From Mogibacterium kristiansenii (GTDB lineage: Bacteria; Bacillota; Clostridia; Peptostreptococcales; Anaerovoracaceae), in assembly GCF_009695905.1 (NCBI RefSeq), contig NZ_VUNA01000007.1, positions 37,406 to 101,405 of the forward strand: a stretch of 64,000 nucleotides of DNA, read 5' to 3'. The position numbers and the translations under genes are program-made. Position 1 is the stretch's first letter. The number at the start of each line of letters is the position of its first letter. The notes below the pieces were generated by a model, which made no database searches, was not told the origin of the DNA, and saw only the letters and a program-made list of their open reading frames with translations. Of the stretch, positions 39,452-46,766 are shown piece after piece.

Positions 39452-40303
39452 CTATGCGATTGGTCTGAACTGAATTCCTTCTTCCTCGAAGAAGTGTTTA
39501 AGCTTGTAAGCCTGTTCCGTGGTCATGCACGCCTCGAATCTGATCCATGTTGCGGATGCATCTGCAGGTTCCGGATCCGGCTCAATCATTGCCACAGGTT
39601 CAGCCGGTGTAATCACTTCCGGTTCAATTTCCGCCTGTCTAATCTCGGCTTCTTTCTCCGCTGCCTCCGCTGCAGCCTTCCGCATTGCTTCTTCCTGTTT
39701 CCGCCTCTGAATGTCCGCAAGGCGCTGCCCCTCTGCAATGGCTCTGTTCACATCGAGCGTATTCTTATAAACCTCCACCGCTTCAAACGCAAATTCAGTA
39801 AGGCTGTTCAGCGTGGTGAGCTCGGTGTTAATCTGAGTCAAGCGCTCTGTGATGGCGTCCTGCACCTGCTTCAAGCTGAAGGTTACGTTAAGCCAACGGT
39901 TATCGAAGATCATGTTGCATGAGAGCCATTCCGGATGATCCGATTCCTCCCAAATTGCTTTAATCTGATCCAGCTTCTCCGCCTTTCGCTTTTCGTCGTA
40001 GGCTTTTACCTGAGAATCAATCAGTTGCACAGGCTCATTTACAATAGCCACAAGCTCCTTAATCTGCTTCTCAAAATCCTCATACGGCTGCAAGCACTGT
40101 TTCTTGACGTCCTTCCGCTTGTCCTCCAGGACCTTAATGAACTTGTTCAGCGTGGCCTTATCAGCCTTCGCCTCCTTGATAGTGTCTTCGGTGTACACCA
40201 TATTCTTGTACAGTTCAGCCTTCGCAGTGATTTCCTCCTTCAGCTCCGCAAAGTTGAATTGAATCACCTTCGGAAACTGCACCTCTTGCATTTTAAGTTC
40301 CAT
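39452..40303 (-). CDS. DUF1351 phage protein
   Basis: 283 aa. N-terminus KVIQFNFAELKEEITAKAELYKNMVYTEDTIKEAKADKATLNKF is the DUF1351 signature; a long coiled coil follows, then an Ala/Glu-rich linker and a C-terminal RFEACMTTEQAYKLKHFF. The family always lies next to recT and yqaJ in Gram-positive phages, so it presumably helps recombination, but its action is not known. Confidence 0.85.
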   Translation of the reverse strand: MELKMQEVQFPKVIQFNFAELKEEITAKAELYKNMVYTEDTIKEAKADKATLNKFIKVLEDKRKDVKKQCLQPYEDFEKQIKELVAIVNEPVQLIDSQVKAYDEKRKAEKLDQIKAIWEESDHPEWLSCNMIFDNRWLNVTFSLKQVQDAITERLTQINTELTTLNSLTEFAFEAVEVYKNTLDVNRAIAEGQRLADIQRRKQEEAMRKAAAEAAEKEAEIRQAEIEPEVITPAEPVAMIEPDPEPADASATWIRFEACMTTEQAYKLKHFFEEEGIQFRPIA

Positions 40304-40323
40304 TCTCGTTCTGTTTCTCCTTT

Positions 40324-40974
40324 CTAAAGCTCCGGCAAAATCAGTGCCGGCATTGTGTCATTGATTACGTGCTGCCAAAACTCATGTTCCTTCTCTCGCA
40401 GATAGTCGATTTCGCCGATTACATCCTCTCGTTCGATGTGGTAGTGTTTTGTCTTACACCAGCGGTTATCATCGATGTCATATTTAAGCTGCGCCTTCAG
40501 GACCACGAAATCGAACTCTGTGACCATCAGGTAATGCATCACCTGCACGTAATAGTTATCCGGGATTTTATCGCCATCCCATTCGGCTGCCTTAATGGCG
40601 CTTGAGATGTCCGATGTCTTAATCTCAAGAATGCCTTTGCGGCCATTTTCATCTTCCAGCCACCCGTCCAGTGATGCGTGTGCCCATGGAAACCTATCAT
40701 TCCGCCACATATTCCCGTCTTGGTAGAAAACCTTGTATTCCGGGAAATCCAGAGCGAAAAGGTCTCGCAGAGGCTGTTCGGCTTCATTTCCGTAGCGCAC
40801 ATAAGGCTTATCCGAAATATCTTCCTGCTGCCGTCTGCCGGTCTTCAGCTCCCACAGCTGCACATTGGTTCGCCATGGGTTCAATCCGATGATGGATGCA
40901 GCATCAGATCCGCCGATTCGTGTTCTGTGCTGAAGCCATTCTTCATGGCTCCCGAACGTTGTCATCTTTACCAT
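40324..40974 (-). CDS. YqaJ-family phage exonuclease
   Basis: About 216 aa; the ATG at 40974 is preferred to a TTG at 40989. RTRIGGSDAASIIGLNPW, then PWAHASLDGWLED, GILEIKTSD and YYVQVMHYLMV give the nuclease core (D in SLDGW, E and K in LEIK, Q in the final helix) shared with lambda exonuclease. It would resect phage DNA ends for RecT. Confidence 0.93.
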   Translation of the reverse strand: MVKMTTFGSHEEWLQHRTRIGGSDAASIIGLNPWRTNVQLWELKTGRRQQEDISDKPYVRYGNEAEQPLRDLFALDFPEYKVFYQDGNMWRNDRFPWAHASLDGWLEDENGRKGILEIKTSDISSAIKAAEWDGDKIPDNYYVQVMHYLMVTEFDFVVLKAQLKYDIDDNRWCKTKHYHIEREDVIGEIDYLREKEHEFWQHVINDTMPALILPEL

Positions 40975-40981
40975 GCCGCAC

Positions 40982-41086
40982 CTACCCAATCAGCAAGCCG
41001 AGGAACATTCCCCAGCAGAAAGCACCAATAATGATGCCCATTACCTCGTCACGCAAATCTGCATGTGTTTCTGTTCTAGTCTTCAT
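40982..41086 (-). CDS. 34-aa phage membrane microprotein
   Basis: MKTRTETHADLRDEVMG then IIIGAFCWGMFLGLLIG: one hydrophobic C-terminal segment. Overlaps the end of the preceding gene by 11 bp; GGAAGAAGAAA precedes the ATG. Unknown function. Confidence 0.5.
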   Translation of the reverse strand: MKTRTETHADLRDEVMGIIIGAFCWGMFLGLLIG

Positions 41087-41315
41087 TTTCTTCTTCCTTT
41101 TCGTTACCGAACATCAGATATTCAATGTTCGCTTCTGTAGCACCCAGCTCTGCGAGCTCCTTACCACGTTTCTCAAGTACTCGAAGATTATACATATACT
41201 GCCGCCTCCTGTTCTTGATTCGGGTTTCTTGCTTTGCCAGTTTCACATCATCGGAATTCAGCAATCTGCTAATTTCCTCTTCCACCTGTTCATCCGTCAG
41301 GAATTCACGCTTCAT
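41076..41315 (-). CDS. Small charged phage protein
   Basis: 79 aa, helical and charged: FLTDEQVEEEISRLLNSDDVKLAKQE, RKNRRRQYMYNL-like middle, acidic end. Common type in phage early regions; no function recognised. Confidence 0.6.
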   Translation of the reverse strand: MKREFLTDEQVEEEISRLLNSDDVKLAKQETRIKNRRRQYMYNLRVLEKRGKELAELGATEANIEYLMFGNEKEEENED

Positions 41316-41326
41316 TCCGCATCTCC

Positions 41327-41689
41327 TTAATTAAACGTCTCTTTCAGGTCCTCAAGTTCGCTCTTCAGCCATTCCAGCATTCCATCCAGGTCATCGGCTT
41401 CCAGTACTGTTGCCTTTACAGTTCCTTTTTTCGCGGAGGCCTTTCCCTCTGCCTGCGCCGATTCTTTCTCTGCTTCCGGTTCCTCATCCACTTCAGAATT
41501 GTCTGCATTGAATTCATCATCGGATTCTACAAGTTTTGCCACGATTTTGGCCACGTTGATTGCGGCGTGCAGTTCTTCCACCGTGAACGGAGTGTTCTTC
41601 AGCAATGCCTCTACAGTTCCAACAAAATCTAATAAAAGGTCCAGTAAAGTTCCGTCGATTTTCGTCATTCCGTTTTTTGTCTTAATCAT
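41327..41689 (-). CDS. Acidic phage protein of unknown function
   Basis: 120 aa from ATG 41689 with GAAGGAGAATATC upstream. Helical N-terminus (DGTLLDLLLDFVGTVEALLKN, HAAINVAKIVAKLVES) and Glu/Ala/Lys-rich low-complexity centre (DEEPEAEKESAQAEGKASA). Overlaps the HTH gene upstream by 8 bp. Confidence 0.6.
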   Translation of the reverse strand: MIKTKNGMTKIDGTLLDLLLDFVGTVEALLKNTPFTVEELHAAINVAKIVAKLVESDDEFNADNSEVDEEPEAEKESAQAEGKASAKKGTVKATVLEADDLDGMLEWLKSELEDLKETFN

Positions 41690-41879
41690 TTTGATATTCT
41701 CCTTCCGTAAATACTCCTGCATACTCTTTCAGTTTTCCTGGATAAATAACGTATTTGTAGTTTTTGTTGTGTTCGTCCATCTTGAATGCAACACCGAACG
41801 GGAAAACTCCCTTCTGCAACCCGATTCGGATTGTTGTCGGTGTTACACCAAGCAATCTTGCAGCTTCAGCAACTTTCAT
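41682..41879 (-). CDS. Excisionase/MerR-like small HTH protein
   Basis: 65 aa from ATG 41879 with GAGGTGAACCAC upstream. MKVAEAARLLGVTPTTIRIGLQKGVFPFGVAFK is a winged helix of the excisionase (HTH_17) type, binding DNA with a short wing. Candidate partner of the integrase for excision, or an early regulator. Confidence 0.7.
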   Translation of the reverse strand: MKVAEAARLLGVTPTTIRIGLQKGVFPFGVAFKMDEHNKNYKYVIYPGKLKEYAGVFTEGEYQND

Positions 41880-42033
41880 GTGGTTCACCTCACTTTCGTG
41901 ATTGGTAATATTATTCCTGATGGCACGTATTCGCCTACCAATCTTTGCCGCCGTTATTTTGTATATCTCTGCACTCAATTAAAAAGAAGCGTTCTTTATC
42001 CAATAATGGTTGCTTTTGTAACTACTTTGATAA

Positions 42034-42141
42034 CTAATGCAGCCATAAAGTAGTGAGTACCGAAACAACAACGCTTACAATTGTGACTGTGAAAAGCTCT
42101 AGGATTTTCCGGCGCCTTTTTCGCTTGTCATTAACCTTCAT
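42034..42141 (-). CDS. 35-aa phage membrane microprotein
   Basis: MKVNDKRKRRRKILELF then a hydrophobic TVTIVSVVVSVLTTLWL: a basic cytoplasmic head and one membrane helix. AGAGGAGGCACGTC precedes the ATG. Overlaps the upstream gene end by 11 bp. Confidence 0.6.
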   Translation of the reverse strand: MKVNDKRKRRRKILELFTVTIVSVVVSVLTTLWLH

Positions 42142-42559
42142 GACGTGCCTCCTCTTCTGGTTCGCCATCGCCCCAGTCTTTCCGGAACTGTTTAGCTTCC
42201 CAATCATCCCAGAACTGTTCAGCAGTCTTTTTCGTGAACCCCGGCTTCGGGATCCCCTGCTGAATTCTGTAAAAAGTTGCCACCGCACCGTTCGCAATCG
42301 CAGTCATGATGTCCTCCACCGCGACCGTAGGATTGGATGTGCGTTCATAAATGTTGTGCGCAAGCAGGTAGATGTTCAATGTTGCCGGCGAAGCGGAATG
42401 TGGGGAAGTGAAAACAAGTGCTTTAAACATATTGTCGAACTCTTTATTGCTCCCCTTGTCAAACCACCCGCGCTCTCTGCACAAGTCTCGAATTCTACTG
42501 GCTCGCCACACCTTTGTTTCCTTGATGCGCGTACCGTCTGCTAAATAAATCTCTCCCAT
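42131..42559 (-). CDS. Phage protein of unknown function
   Basis: 142 aa, MGEIYLADGTRIKETKVWR, then CRERGWFDKGSNKEFDNMFKAL and a C-terminal region with FYRIQQGIPKPGFTKKTAEQFWDDWEAKQF. No domain recognised. In the early leftward transcript. Confidence 0.6.
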   Translation of the reverse strand: MGEIYLADGTRIKETKVWRASRIRDLCRERGWFDKGSNKEFDNMFKALVFTSPHSASPATLNIYLLAHNIYERTSNPTVAVEDIMTAIANGAVATFYRIQQGIPKPGFTKKTAEQFWDDWEAKQFRKDWGDGEPEEEARHEG

Positions 42560-42564
42560 TGTGC

Positions 42565-42954
42565 CTAGCCTCTTTCCGCTTCTTCGTTCAGTGACTCTTC
42601 CAGTGCAGATGCGAGGAATCCGGTATAGATGTCGATGATTTTCTCTGTGTCGTCGTTCATCTTATCGATGACAAGGCTAATCATCACATCGAGGATTCCG
42701 TCAATCCGCTCATGAATGGCTTCACATCTTCCGGGTTTGTCACCCCATTTTTCGCCATCCGCAAATGGTGCTGCAGCGGTTACCCGAACGAATGTCTCCA
42801 GTCCATGGTGCGTTAACACATCAATCTCGACTTTTGCTTTGCACTCGTTCTTACTCCCTTTCTGCTCCGTGGTGAAATGGATGTTCTTTTCAATCCTCTT
42901 GATTTCGTTCACATTCACCAGGTCGCCGCTAGTCAGTTTCAAGAATTTAATCAT
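42565..42954 (-). CDS. Phage early protein of unknown function
   Basis: 129 aa from ATG 42954 with GGGAGGTAAAA upstream; a longer frame to 42972 starts inside an operator-like repeat. MIKFLKLTSGDLVNVNEIKRIEKN, then FADGEKWGDKPGRCEAIHERIDGIL. No family recognised. Confidence 0.55.
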   Translation of the reverse strand: MIKFLKLTSGDLVNVNEIKRIEKNIHFTTEQKGSKNECKAKVEIDVLTHHGLETFVRVTAAAPFADGEKWGDKPGRCEAIHERIDGILDVMISLVIDKMNDDTEKIIDIYTGFLASALEESLNEEAERG

Positions 42955-42975
42955 TTTTACCTCCCTCTCCATAGT

Positions 42976-42992
42976 TTTAGCTTTTAGCTAAT
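42976..42992. promoter_or_regulatory. Operator-like site 1 (phage repressor)
   Basis: TTTAGC-N5-GCTAAT, the same pattern as sites 2 and 3 in the immunity region, overlapping the end of the Cro-like gene. Confidence 0.55.
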
Positions 42993-43187
42993 TTCATCTT
43001 CAAAAAAAATACCATCCATTGGCGTATTGTACAGGCGACACAGCTTCACAAACTGTGAAAGCTTAGGAGACGTCGTACCATTCTCCCAGTTACGAACGGT
43101 AGATAGCGCGACATGCATGTTATCAGCAACGTCCTGCTGTGTGTATCCTGCGTTCACTCGTGCGGCCTTTAGCGTTAGTTTTGGCAT
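42984..43187 (-). CDS. Cro-like HTH regulator
   Basis: 67 aa, MPKLTLKAARVNAGYTQQDVADNMHVALSTVRNWENGTTSPKL: a lambda-repressor-type HTH_3 domain without a second domain. First gene of the leftward early transcript; AGAGGTGATTATAG before the ATG. It probably opposes the CI-like repressor at the shared GCTAAT operators. Confidence 0.88.
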   Translation of the reverse strand: MPKLTLKAARVNAGYTQQDVADNMHVALSTVRNWENGTTSPKLSQFVKLCRLYNTPMDGIFFEDEIS

Positions 43188-43213
43188 CTATAATCACCTC
43201 TCTTTCGTCCATT

Positions 43214-43249
43214 ATTAGCTATTGGCTAATTATCGTTTTCTATATGTTA
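43214..43249 (-). promoter_or_regulatory. Early leftward promoter region with operator 2
   Basis: ATTAGC-N5-GCTAAT (43214-43230) lies just downstream of the -10 TAACAT (43249-43244); the -35 TTGACA is at 43272-43267 with a 17-bp spacer. Bound repressor would block early genes. Confidence 0.7.
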
Positions 43250-43266
43250 CTATCATCATGACATTT

Positions 43267-43287
43267 TGTCAATAGCTCATGGCTAAT
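43267..43287. promoter_or_regulatory. Operator 3, overlapping the early -35
   Basis: AATAGC-N5-GCTAAT at 43271-43287 overlaps the -35 TTGACA (minus strand, 43272-43267) of the early promoter. Confidence 0.7.
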
Positions 43288-43303
43288 TTTTGAATAGTTA
43301 TCA

Positions 43304-43332
43304 TTTACTTTTTGGCTAATACAGTGTAAAAT
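43304..43332 (+). promoter_or_regulatory. Repressor promoter with operator half-site 4
   Basis: TTTACT (43304-43309), 17 bp, TAAAAT (43327-43332) before the CI-like gene. A GCTAAT half-site (43315-43320) falls in the spacer, which would allow autoregulation. Confidence 0.6.
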
Positions 43333-43377
43333 TTAAACGTATCAACAACTGAATTATTTAATTATTGGAGAAAACAT

Positions 43378-44046
43378 ATGGATAATAATAAAGAATGGAC
43401 GATGGACGTTTTTACTGCAAACTTACGTCACTACATGGACTTGCATAAACGAAGTCAAAAAGAAGTCGCTGAAGCTGTTGGAGTATCTGCTCCAACTTTC
43501 CACGATTGGCTAAAAGGGAACAAAATGCCACGAATGAAAAATGTGCAGAAGCTTGCTGACTATTTTGGCATTGCGTTATCCGACCTAATAGAAGAAAAAC
43601 CAAAGGCAGAGCAGCGGAAGCTTCCGCCGAACATCATCACGCCTGCAGCACATCCGATTCCTGTTCTCGGAACGATATGCGCAGGCGACGGAACCGTTGC
43701 AGAGGAAAACTTCTCGGGCCAGTTCTTCGTAGACTCCAGTATCCATGCAGATTATGCCCTCCGTGTTACTGGGGATAGCATGATTGAAGCAGAAATCTAT
43801 AATGGCGATATGGCATTTCTTCGCAAAGAGTTCGATTTCCGTGCCGGCTGGATCTATGCAGTAGTCCATGGCATAGATAGAGAAGCCTCCCTCAAAAAAG
43901 TCTACCGGCAGGAAGATAAGCTGATTCTCCAACCTTGCAACTCCGATTACGCTCCTATTGTCGCAGACCAACAAGATTGCTACATCGTCGGCGAGCTTGT
44001 TGGTGTATATCATGCTTACTCCGATATGATCGATATGATTAAATAA
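43378..44046 (+). CDS. CI-like phage repressor with S24 (LexA-type) autoprotease domain
   Basis: 222 aa. HTH at 10-70 (YMDLHKRSQKEVAEAVGVSAPTFHDW) and C-terminal S24 peptidase: cleavage site CAGD (Ala-Gly) near 100, catalytic Ser in TGDSMIEAEI, catalytic Lys in REASLKKVY. It keeps the prophage silent until RecA filaments trigger self-cleavage. GGAGAAAACAT before the ATG. Divergent from the Cro-like gene. Confidence 0.93.
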   Translation: MDNNKEWTMDVFTANLRHYMDLHKRSQKEVAEAVGVSAPTFHDWLKGNKMPRMKNVQKLADYFGIALSDLIEEKPKAEQRKLPPNIITPAAHPIPVLGTICAGDGTVAEENFSGQFFVDSSIHADYALRVTGDSMIEAEIYNGDMAFLRKEFDFRAGWIYAVVHGIDREASLKKVYRQEDKLILQPCNSDYAPIVADQQDCYIVGELVGVYHAYSDMIDMIK

Positions 44047-44088
44047 CAGGTACGCCTGGCACTAAACCATGAGAAAGGAGGTAACACA

Positions 44089-45261
44089 ATGAGAAACCCT
44101 AACGGCTACGGGTGCATCCGGAAGCTCTCCGGGAAAAGGAAACGCCCCTATGGAGTATACATTACAACTGAGTTCACGATTGCCCCGTCAGTGCCCGATA
44201 TCGGCTTTCTGGCGGGGATTCTTACACCCGATCTATATAATCAAGTAGAAAAACAATACGAGGCTTATAAGGGCAAACAGATACCTCAGGCGAGGCAGAA
44301 ACAGAAGTGTATTGGCTACTACGAGACGAGGCCGGATGCCATGATTGCACTGGCAGAGTACAATAAGAATCCTTTCGACATCGACAAGCGGAACACCACA
44401 TTTGGACAGATATACGAAATCCTGCTGAAAGAGAAATTCAACAAGATGAAAACATCTACAAGAGCAACATATGTTACCGCATACAGATACTGCGATTCCA
44501 TCGCCAACATTCGGATGGTGGACCTCCGGAAGGCACACATGCAGAAAATCGTTGATGATAATTCAGACAAGTCCAAATCGACACTGAATAATCTGCTGAA
44601 GCTCTTCCATGCTGTTTATAAGTTCGCGATAGAGAATGATATCTGCGAAAAGAATTATTCGGAATTTGTTACGGCAGAATCTGAGAAAGCAGCAAGACAA
44701 AAGGAGCCATTTAGCCGCGAAGAAATTGAAACCCTATGGGATAATATTAACTGGGTTTGCAACCCGAAAAAGCCTAAAACAACCAGTGGTAAGCCTTACA
44801 TTGATATGGTGCTCATTCACATCTATACCGGAATACGACCGGGCGAACTATTCAAGCTCAAGAAGTGCGACGTTCATCTTGAAGAACGTTGGATAGATGT
44901 GAGAGGCACGAAAACGAAAGCGGCGAAGAGGATAGTCCCGATCCACAAAAAAATACTGCCGCTGCTGGAAAAACGGATGCATGGAGAGAGTGAATATCTG
45001 TTTACATCCGGATCCGGGAAACCATTCGAAAGCACAGTGTACCGAAACAGTTTTTTTGAACCTATGTGCAGCCACTTCGGAATGAACCATACCCCGCATG
45101 AGTGCCGGCACACGTTCGCGACTTTCGCAACAGCTTCCAACATGAACAAAGTGCTGATTAAAAAAATTATCGGGCACTCTTCCGGAGACTTGACAGAAGA
45201 CGTTTATACACACGCATTCATTGAGGATTTGGTCGAAGAAATCGACAAAATGAATATATAA
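44089..45261 (+). CDS. int: Tyrosine integrase
   Basis: 390 aa. N-terminal arm-binding part NPNGYGCIRKLSGKRKRPYGV resembles Tn916-type integrases; core-binding domain about 100-180; catalytic domain with Arg in YTGIRPGEL, His-x-x-Arg in HTPHECRHTFAT, His in IGHSS and the nucleophilic Tyr in EDVYTHAF. Follows the repressor gene with AAAGGAGGTAACACA. Directly before the right phage end; its gene is followed by tandem arm-like repeats. Confidence 0.95.
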   Translation: MRNPNGYGCIRKLSGKRKRPYGVYITTEFTIAPSVPDIGFLAGILTPDLYNQVEKQYEAYKGKQIPQARQKQKCIGYYETRPDAMIALAEYNKNPFDIDKRNTTFGQIYEILLKEKFNKMKTSTRATYVTAYRYCDSIANIRMVDLRKAHMQKIVDDNSDKSKSTLNNLLKLFHAVYKFAIENDICEKNYSEFVTAESEKAARQKEPFSREEIETLWDNINWVCNPKKPKTTSGKPYIDMVLIHIYTGIRPGELFKLKKCDVHLEERWIDVRGTKTKAAKRIVPIHKKILPLLEKRMHGESEYLFTSGSGKPFESTVYRNSFFEPMCSHFGMNHTPHECRHTFATFATASNMNKVLIKKIIGHSSGDLTEDVYTHAFIEDLVEEIDKMNI

Positions 45262-45262
45262 A

Positions 45263-45287
45263 TTTGTTACTTGTTTGTTACTTGTAG
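45263..45287 (+). repeat. Candidate integrase arm-type repeats, right end
   Basis: TTTGTTACTTG repeated exactly in tandem (45263-45273, 45274-45284) then TAG, immediately after the integrase stop. A diverged copy lies at 11176-11200. Confidence 0.55.
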
Positions 45288-45334
45288 CATGAAAAACGAC
45301 CTGTTTTTTGCCACTTTTCGAAGGAATACAAAAA

Positions 45335-45389
45335 GGATGTAACCATTGAAATCAATGCGTTTCACGATGGTTTACATCCTCTTTCTTTT
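45335..45389 (+). terminator. Terminator after the integrase gene
   Basis: GGATGTAACCAT and ATGGTTTACATCC (45335-45346 / 45367-45379) pair with one bulged base and are followed by TCTTTCTTTTCC. Confidence 0.65.
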
Positions 45390-45398
45390 CCATAGGCG

Positions 45399-45410
45399 AT
45401 TATACAGAAT
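45399..45410. repeat. Candidate attR core
   Basis: ATTATACAGAAT, identical to 11090-11101 and in the same orientation. Confidence 0.6.
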
Positions 45411-45461
45411 ATATTATATCATTTTTGACATCATATGCAACTCGGGTTTTACCGAGAATCC

Positions 45462-45490
45462 TTGAAACCGTCACCGAATCAAGTTACAAT
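45462..45490 (+). promoter_or_regulatory. Promoter of the cell-wall amidase gene
   Basis: TTGAAA, 17 bp, TACAAT, about 45 bp before the start codon. Confidence 0.7.
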
Positions 45491-45534
45491 ATACGTACTG
45501 ATTTTTCATAAAAAAATACTTCAAGGGAGCGTTT

Positions 45535-46284
45535 ATGTCCGTACAGATTACCGACGACGAAATCCGGCAGATTATTCTCCGGAGAAAGCAAAAAGAAAAA
45601 GAGCGAAAAAGAAGAAAGAAACGAATTGCTTTAGCCATCTGCCTGGTTTTCCTTGCCGGAATTCTGGGCTTTTCCTTCAGCACCGGCGGCGGCATCTTCA
45701 CTTTGTTCCAGACCCGCGGCGTCATCTTTATCGATGCGGGACACGGCGGTGAGGATCCCGGCGCAGAGGCTTTGGGACGCAAGGAAAAGAATGACACCCT
45801 GGAGCTGGCCTTGAAGGTTCGGAAATACCTCCGGCGAAAACGCTTTAAAGTGGTGATGTCCCGAACGGATGACGTGAACGTGGACCGCCCGGAGCGAGCT
45901 GAGATGGCCAACGAGGCAGAAGCTAAGCTGATGGTTTCCCTCCACCGGAACCAGTCCGACGGAGAAGGTCAAGGTGTGGAGGCCTGGATTCACTCCGGAG
46001 GGAATTCCTCTGCCACCCTTCTGGCGGACAACATACTCCGCAATCTGGAGAAAGAAGGCTTTACCTACCGAAAAATCGGCACCGGCACATTACCGGATGC
46101 TTCTGACAATTATTCCGAGAATCGATACTCCTCCATGCCGTCCTGCATCATTGAGGTGGGATTCATTTCCAATGAATCCGATAACCAACGCTTTGACAGC
46201 AACCTGTCCGGCAATGCCAAGGCCATTGCCAACGGCATTGAAACCACCTACGAAACCCTTTACGAAAAGGACTCGGAAGAATAA
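45535..46284 (+). CDS. N-acetylmuramoyl-L-alanine amidase, membrane-anchored (CwlD-like)
   Basis: 249 aa. A basic N-terminus (KQKEKERKRRKKR) and one membrane helix (IALAICLVFLAGILGFSF) precede an Amidase_3 domain: zinc ligands His in IDAGHGGEDPGA, Glu in KEKNDTLELAL, His in LMVSLHRNQS, and catalytic Glu in SCIIEVGFISN. It trims peptide side chains from peptidoglycan; the size and topology resemble the sporulation amidase CwlD, but a sporulation role cannot be shown here. It stands next to the prophage and ends at a bidirectional terminator shared with the pyr operon. Confidence 0.88.
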   Translation: MSVQITDDEIRQIILRRKQKEKERKRRKKRIALAICLVFLAGILGFSFSTGGGIFTLFQTRGVIFIDAGHGGEDPGAEALGRKEKNDTLELALKVRKYLRRKRFKVVMSRTDDVNVDRPERAEMANEAEAKLMVSLHRNQSDGEGQGVEAWIHSGGNSSATLLADNILRNLEKEGFTYRKIGTGTLPDASDNYSENRYSSMPSCIIEVGFISNESDNQRFDSNLSGNAKAIANGIETTYETLYEKDSEE

Positions 46285-46296
46285 CTCCAATCGAAA

Positions 46297-46343
46297 ACCC
46301 GGAAATCCACCGCATCTGCAATGGATTTCCGGGTCTGCTTTTA
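46297..46343. terminator. Bidirectional terminator
   Basis: A perfect 13-bp stem (ACCCGGAAATCCA, 46297-46309 / 46322-46334) lies between convergent genes, with CTGCTTTTA on the plus side and GATTGGAG on the other; it serves the amidase best and may stop pyrI transcripts. Confidence 0.75.
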
Positions 46344-46766
46344 TCTCTTCGCTACGTGCTCCGTATCGCAGTACTCACAGCGATACACTCTCCGCTCCGG
46401 ATCCACCAGGCGGAACCGCTGCGGCACACCTCGTTCGATGGATGTGATGCATCTCGGATTCTTGCACTGAATGACGTTTGTCAGTCGTTCCGGCAACGCC
46501 ATATGCTTCTTGTCCACCATCTTTCCGTCCTTCACGATATTCACCGTGATGTTCGGGTCCACATAACCCAGCACATCGAAGTCCAGATCAATGAGCTGAT
46601 CGATTTTGATGATGTCCTTCTTGCCGTATTTTCCGCTCCGTGCGTTCTGAATCACCGCAACAGAACAATCCAGATTCTCCAGTTCCAGAAGTTGATAGAT
46701 CAGCAGGGATTTGCCTGCCTGGATATGATCCAAAACAATTCCGGTGCTTACACCGTCAATATTCAT
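46341..46766 (-). CDS. pyrI: Aspartate carbamoyltransferase regulatory subunit
   Basis: 141 aa from ATG 46766, overlapping the pyrB stop by 1 bp with GGAGGAAATGTG upstream. N-terminal allosteric domain (IQAGKSLLIYQLLELENLDCSVA) and C-terminal zinc domain with CKNPRC and CEYC cysteines. It binds nucleotides (CTP/ATP) and regulates the catalytic trimers of PyrB. Confidence 0.95.
   Translation of the reverse strand: MNIDGVSTGIVLDHIQAGKSLLIYQLLELENLDCSVAVIQNARSGKYGKKDIIKIDQLIDLDFDVLGYVDPNITVNIVKDGKMVDKKHMALPERLTNVIQCKNPRCITSIERGVPQRFRLVDPERRVYRCEYCDTEHVAKR

Larger units (their letters stand above)
11090..45410. mobile_element. Prophage, siphovirus-type with SPP1-like head, about 34.3 kb
   Basis: The element runs between the 12-bp repeats and carries a tyrosine integrase, CI/Cro-type regulators, recombination and replication genes, terminase, portal, scaffold, capsid, connectors, tail, fibre, holin and endolysin genes. 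All structural genes read leftward; integrase and repressor read rightward. No broken key gene is evident, so it may be functional. It sits between nnr and a cell-wall amidase gene. Confidence 0.9.
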
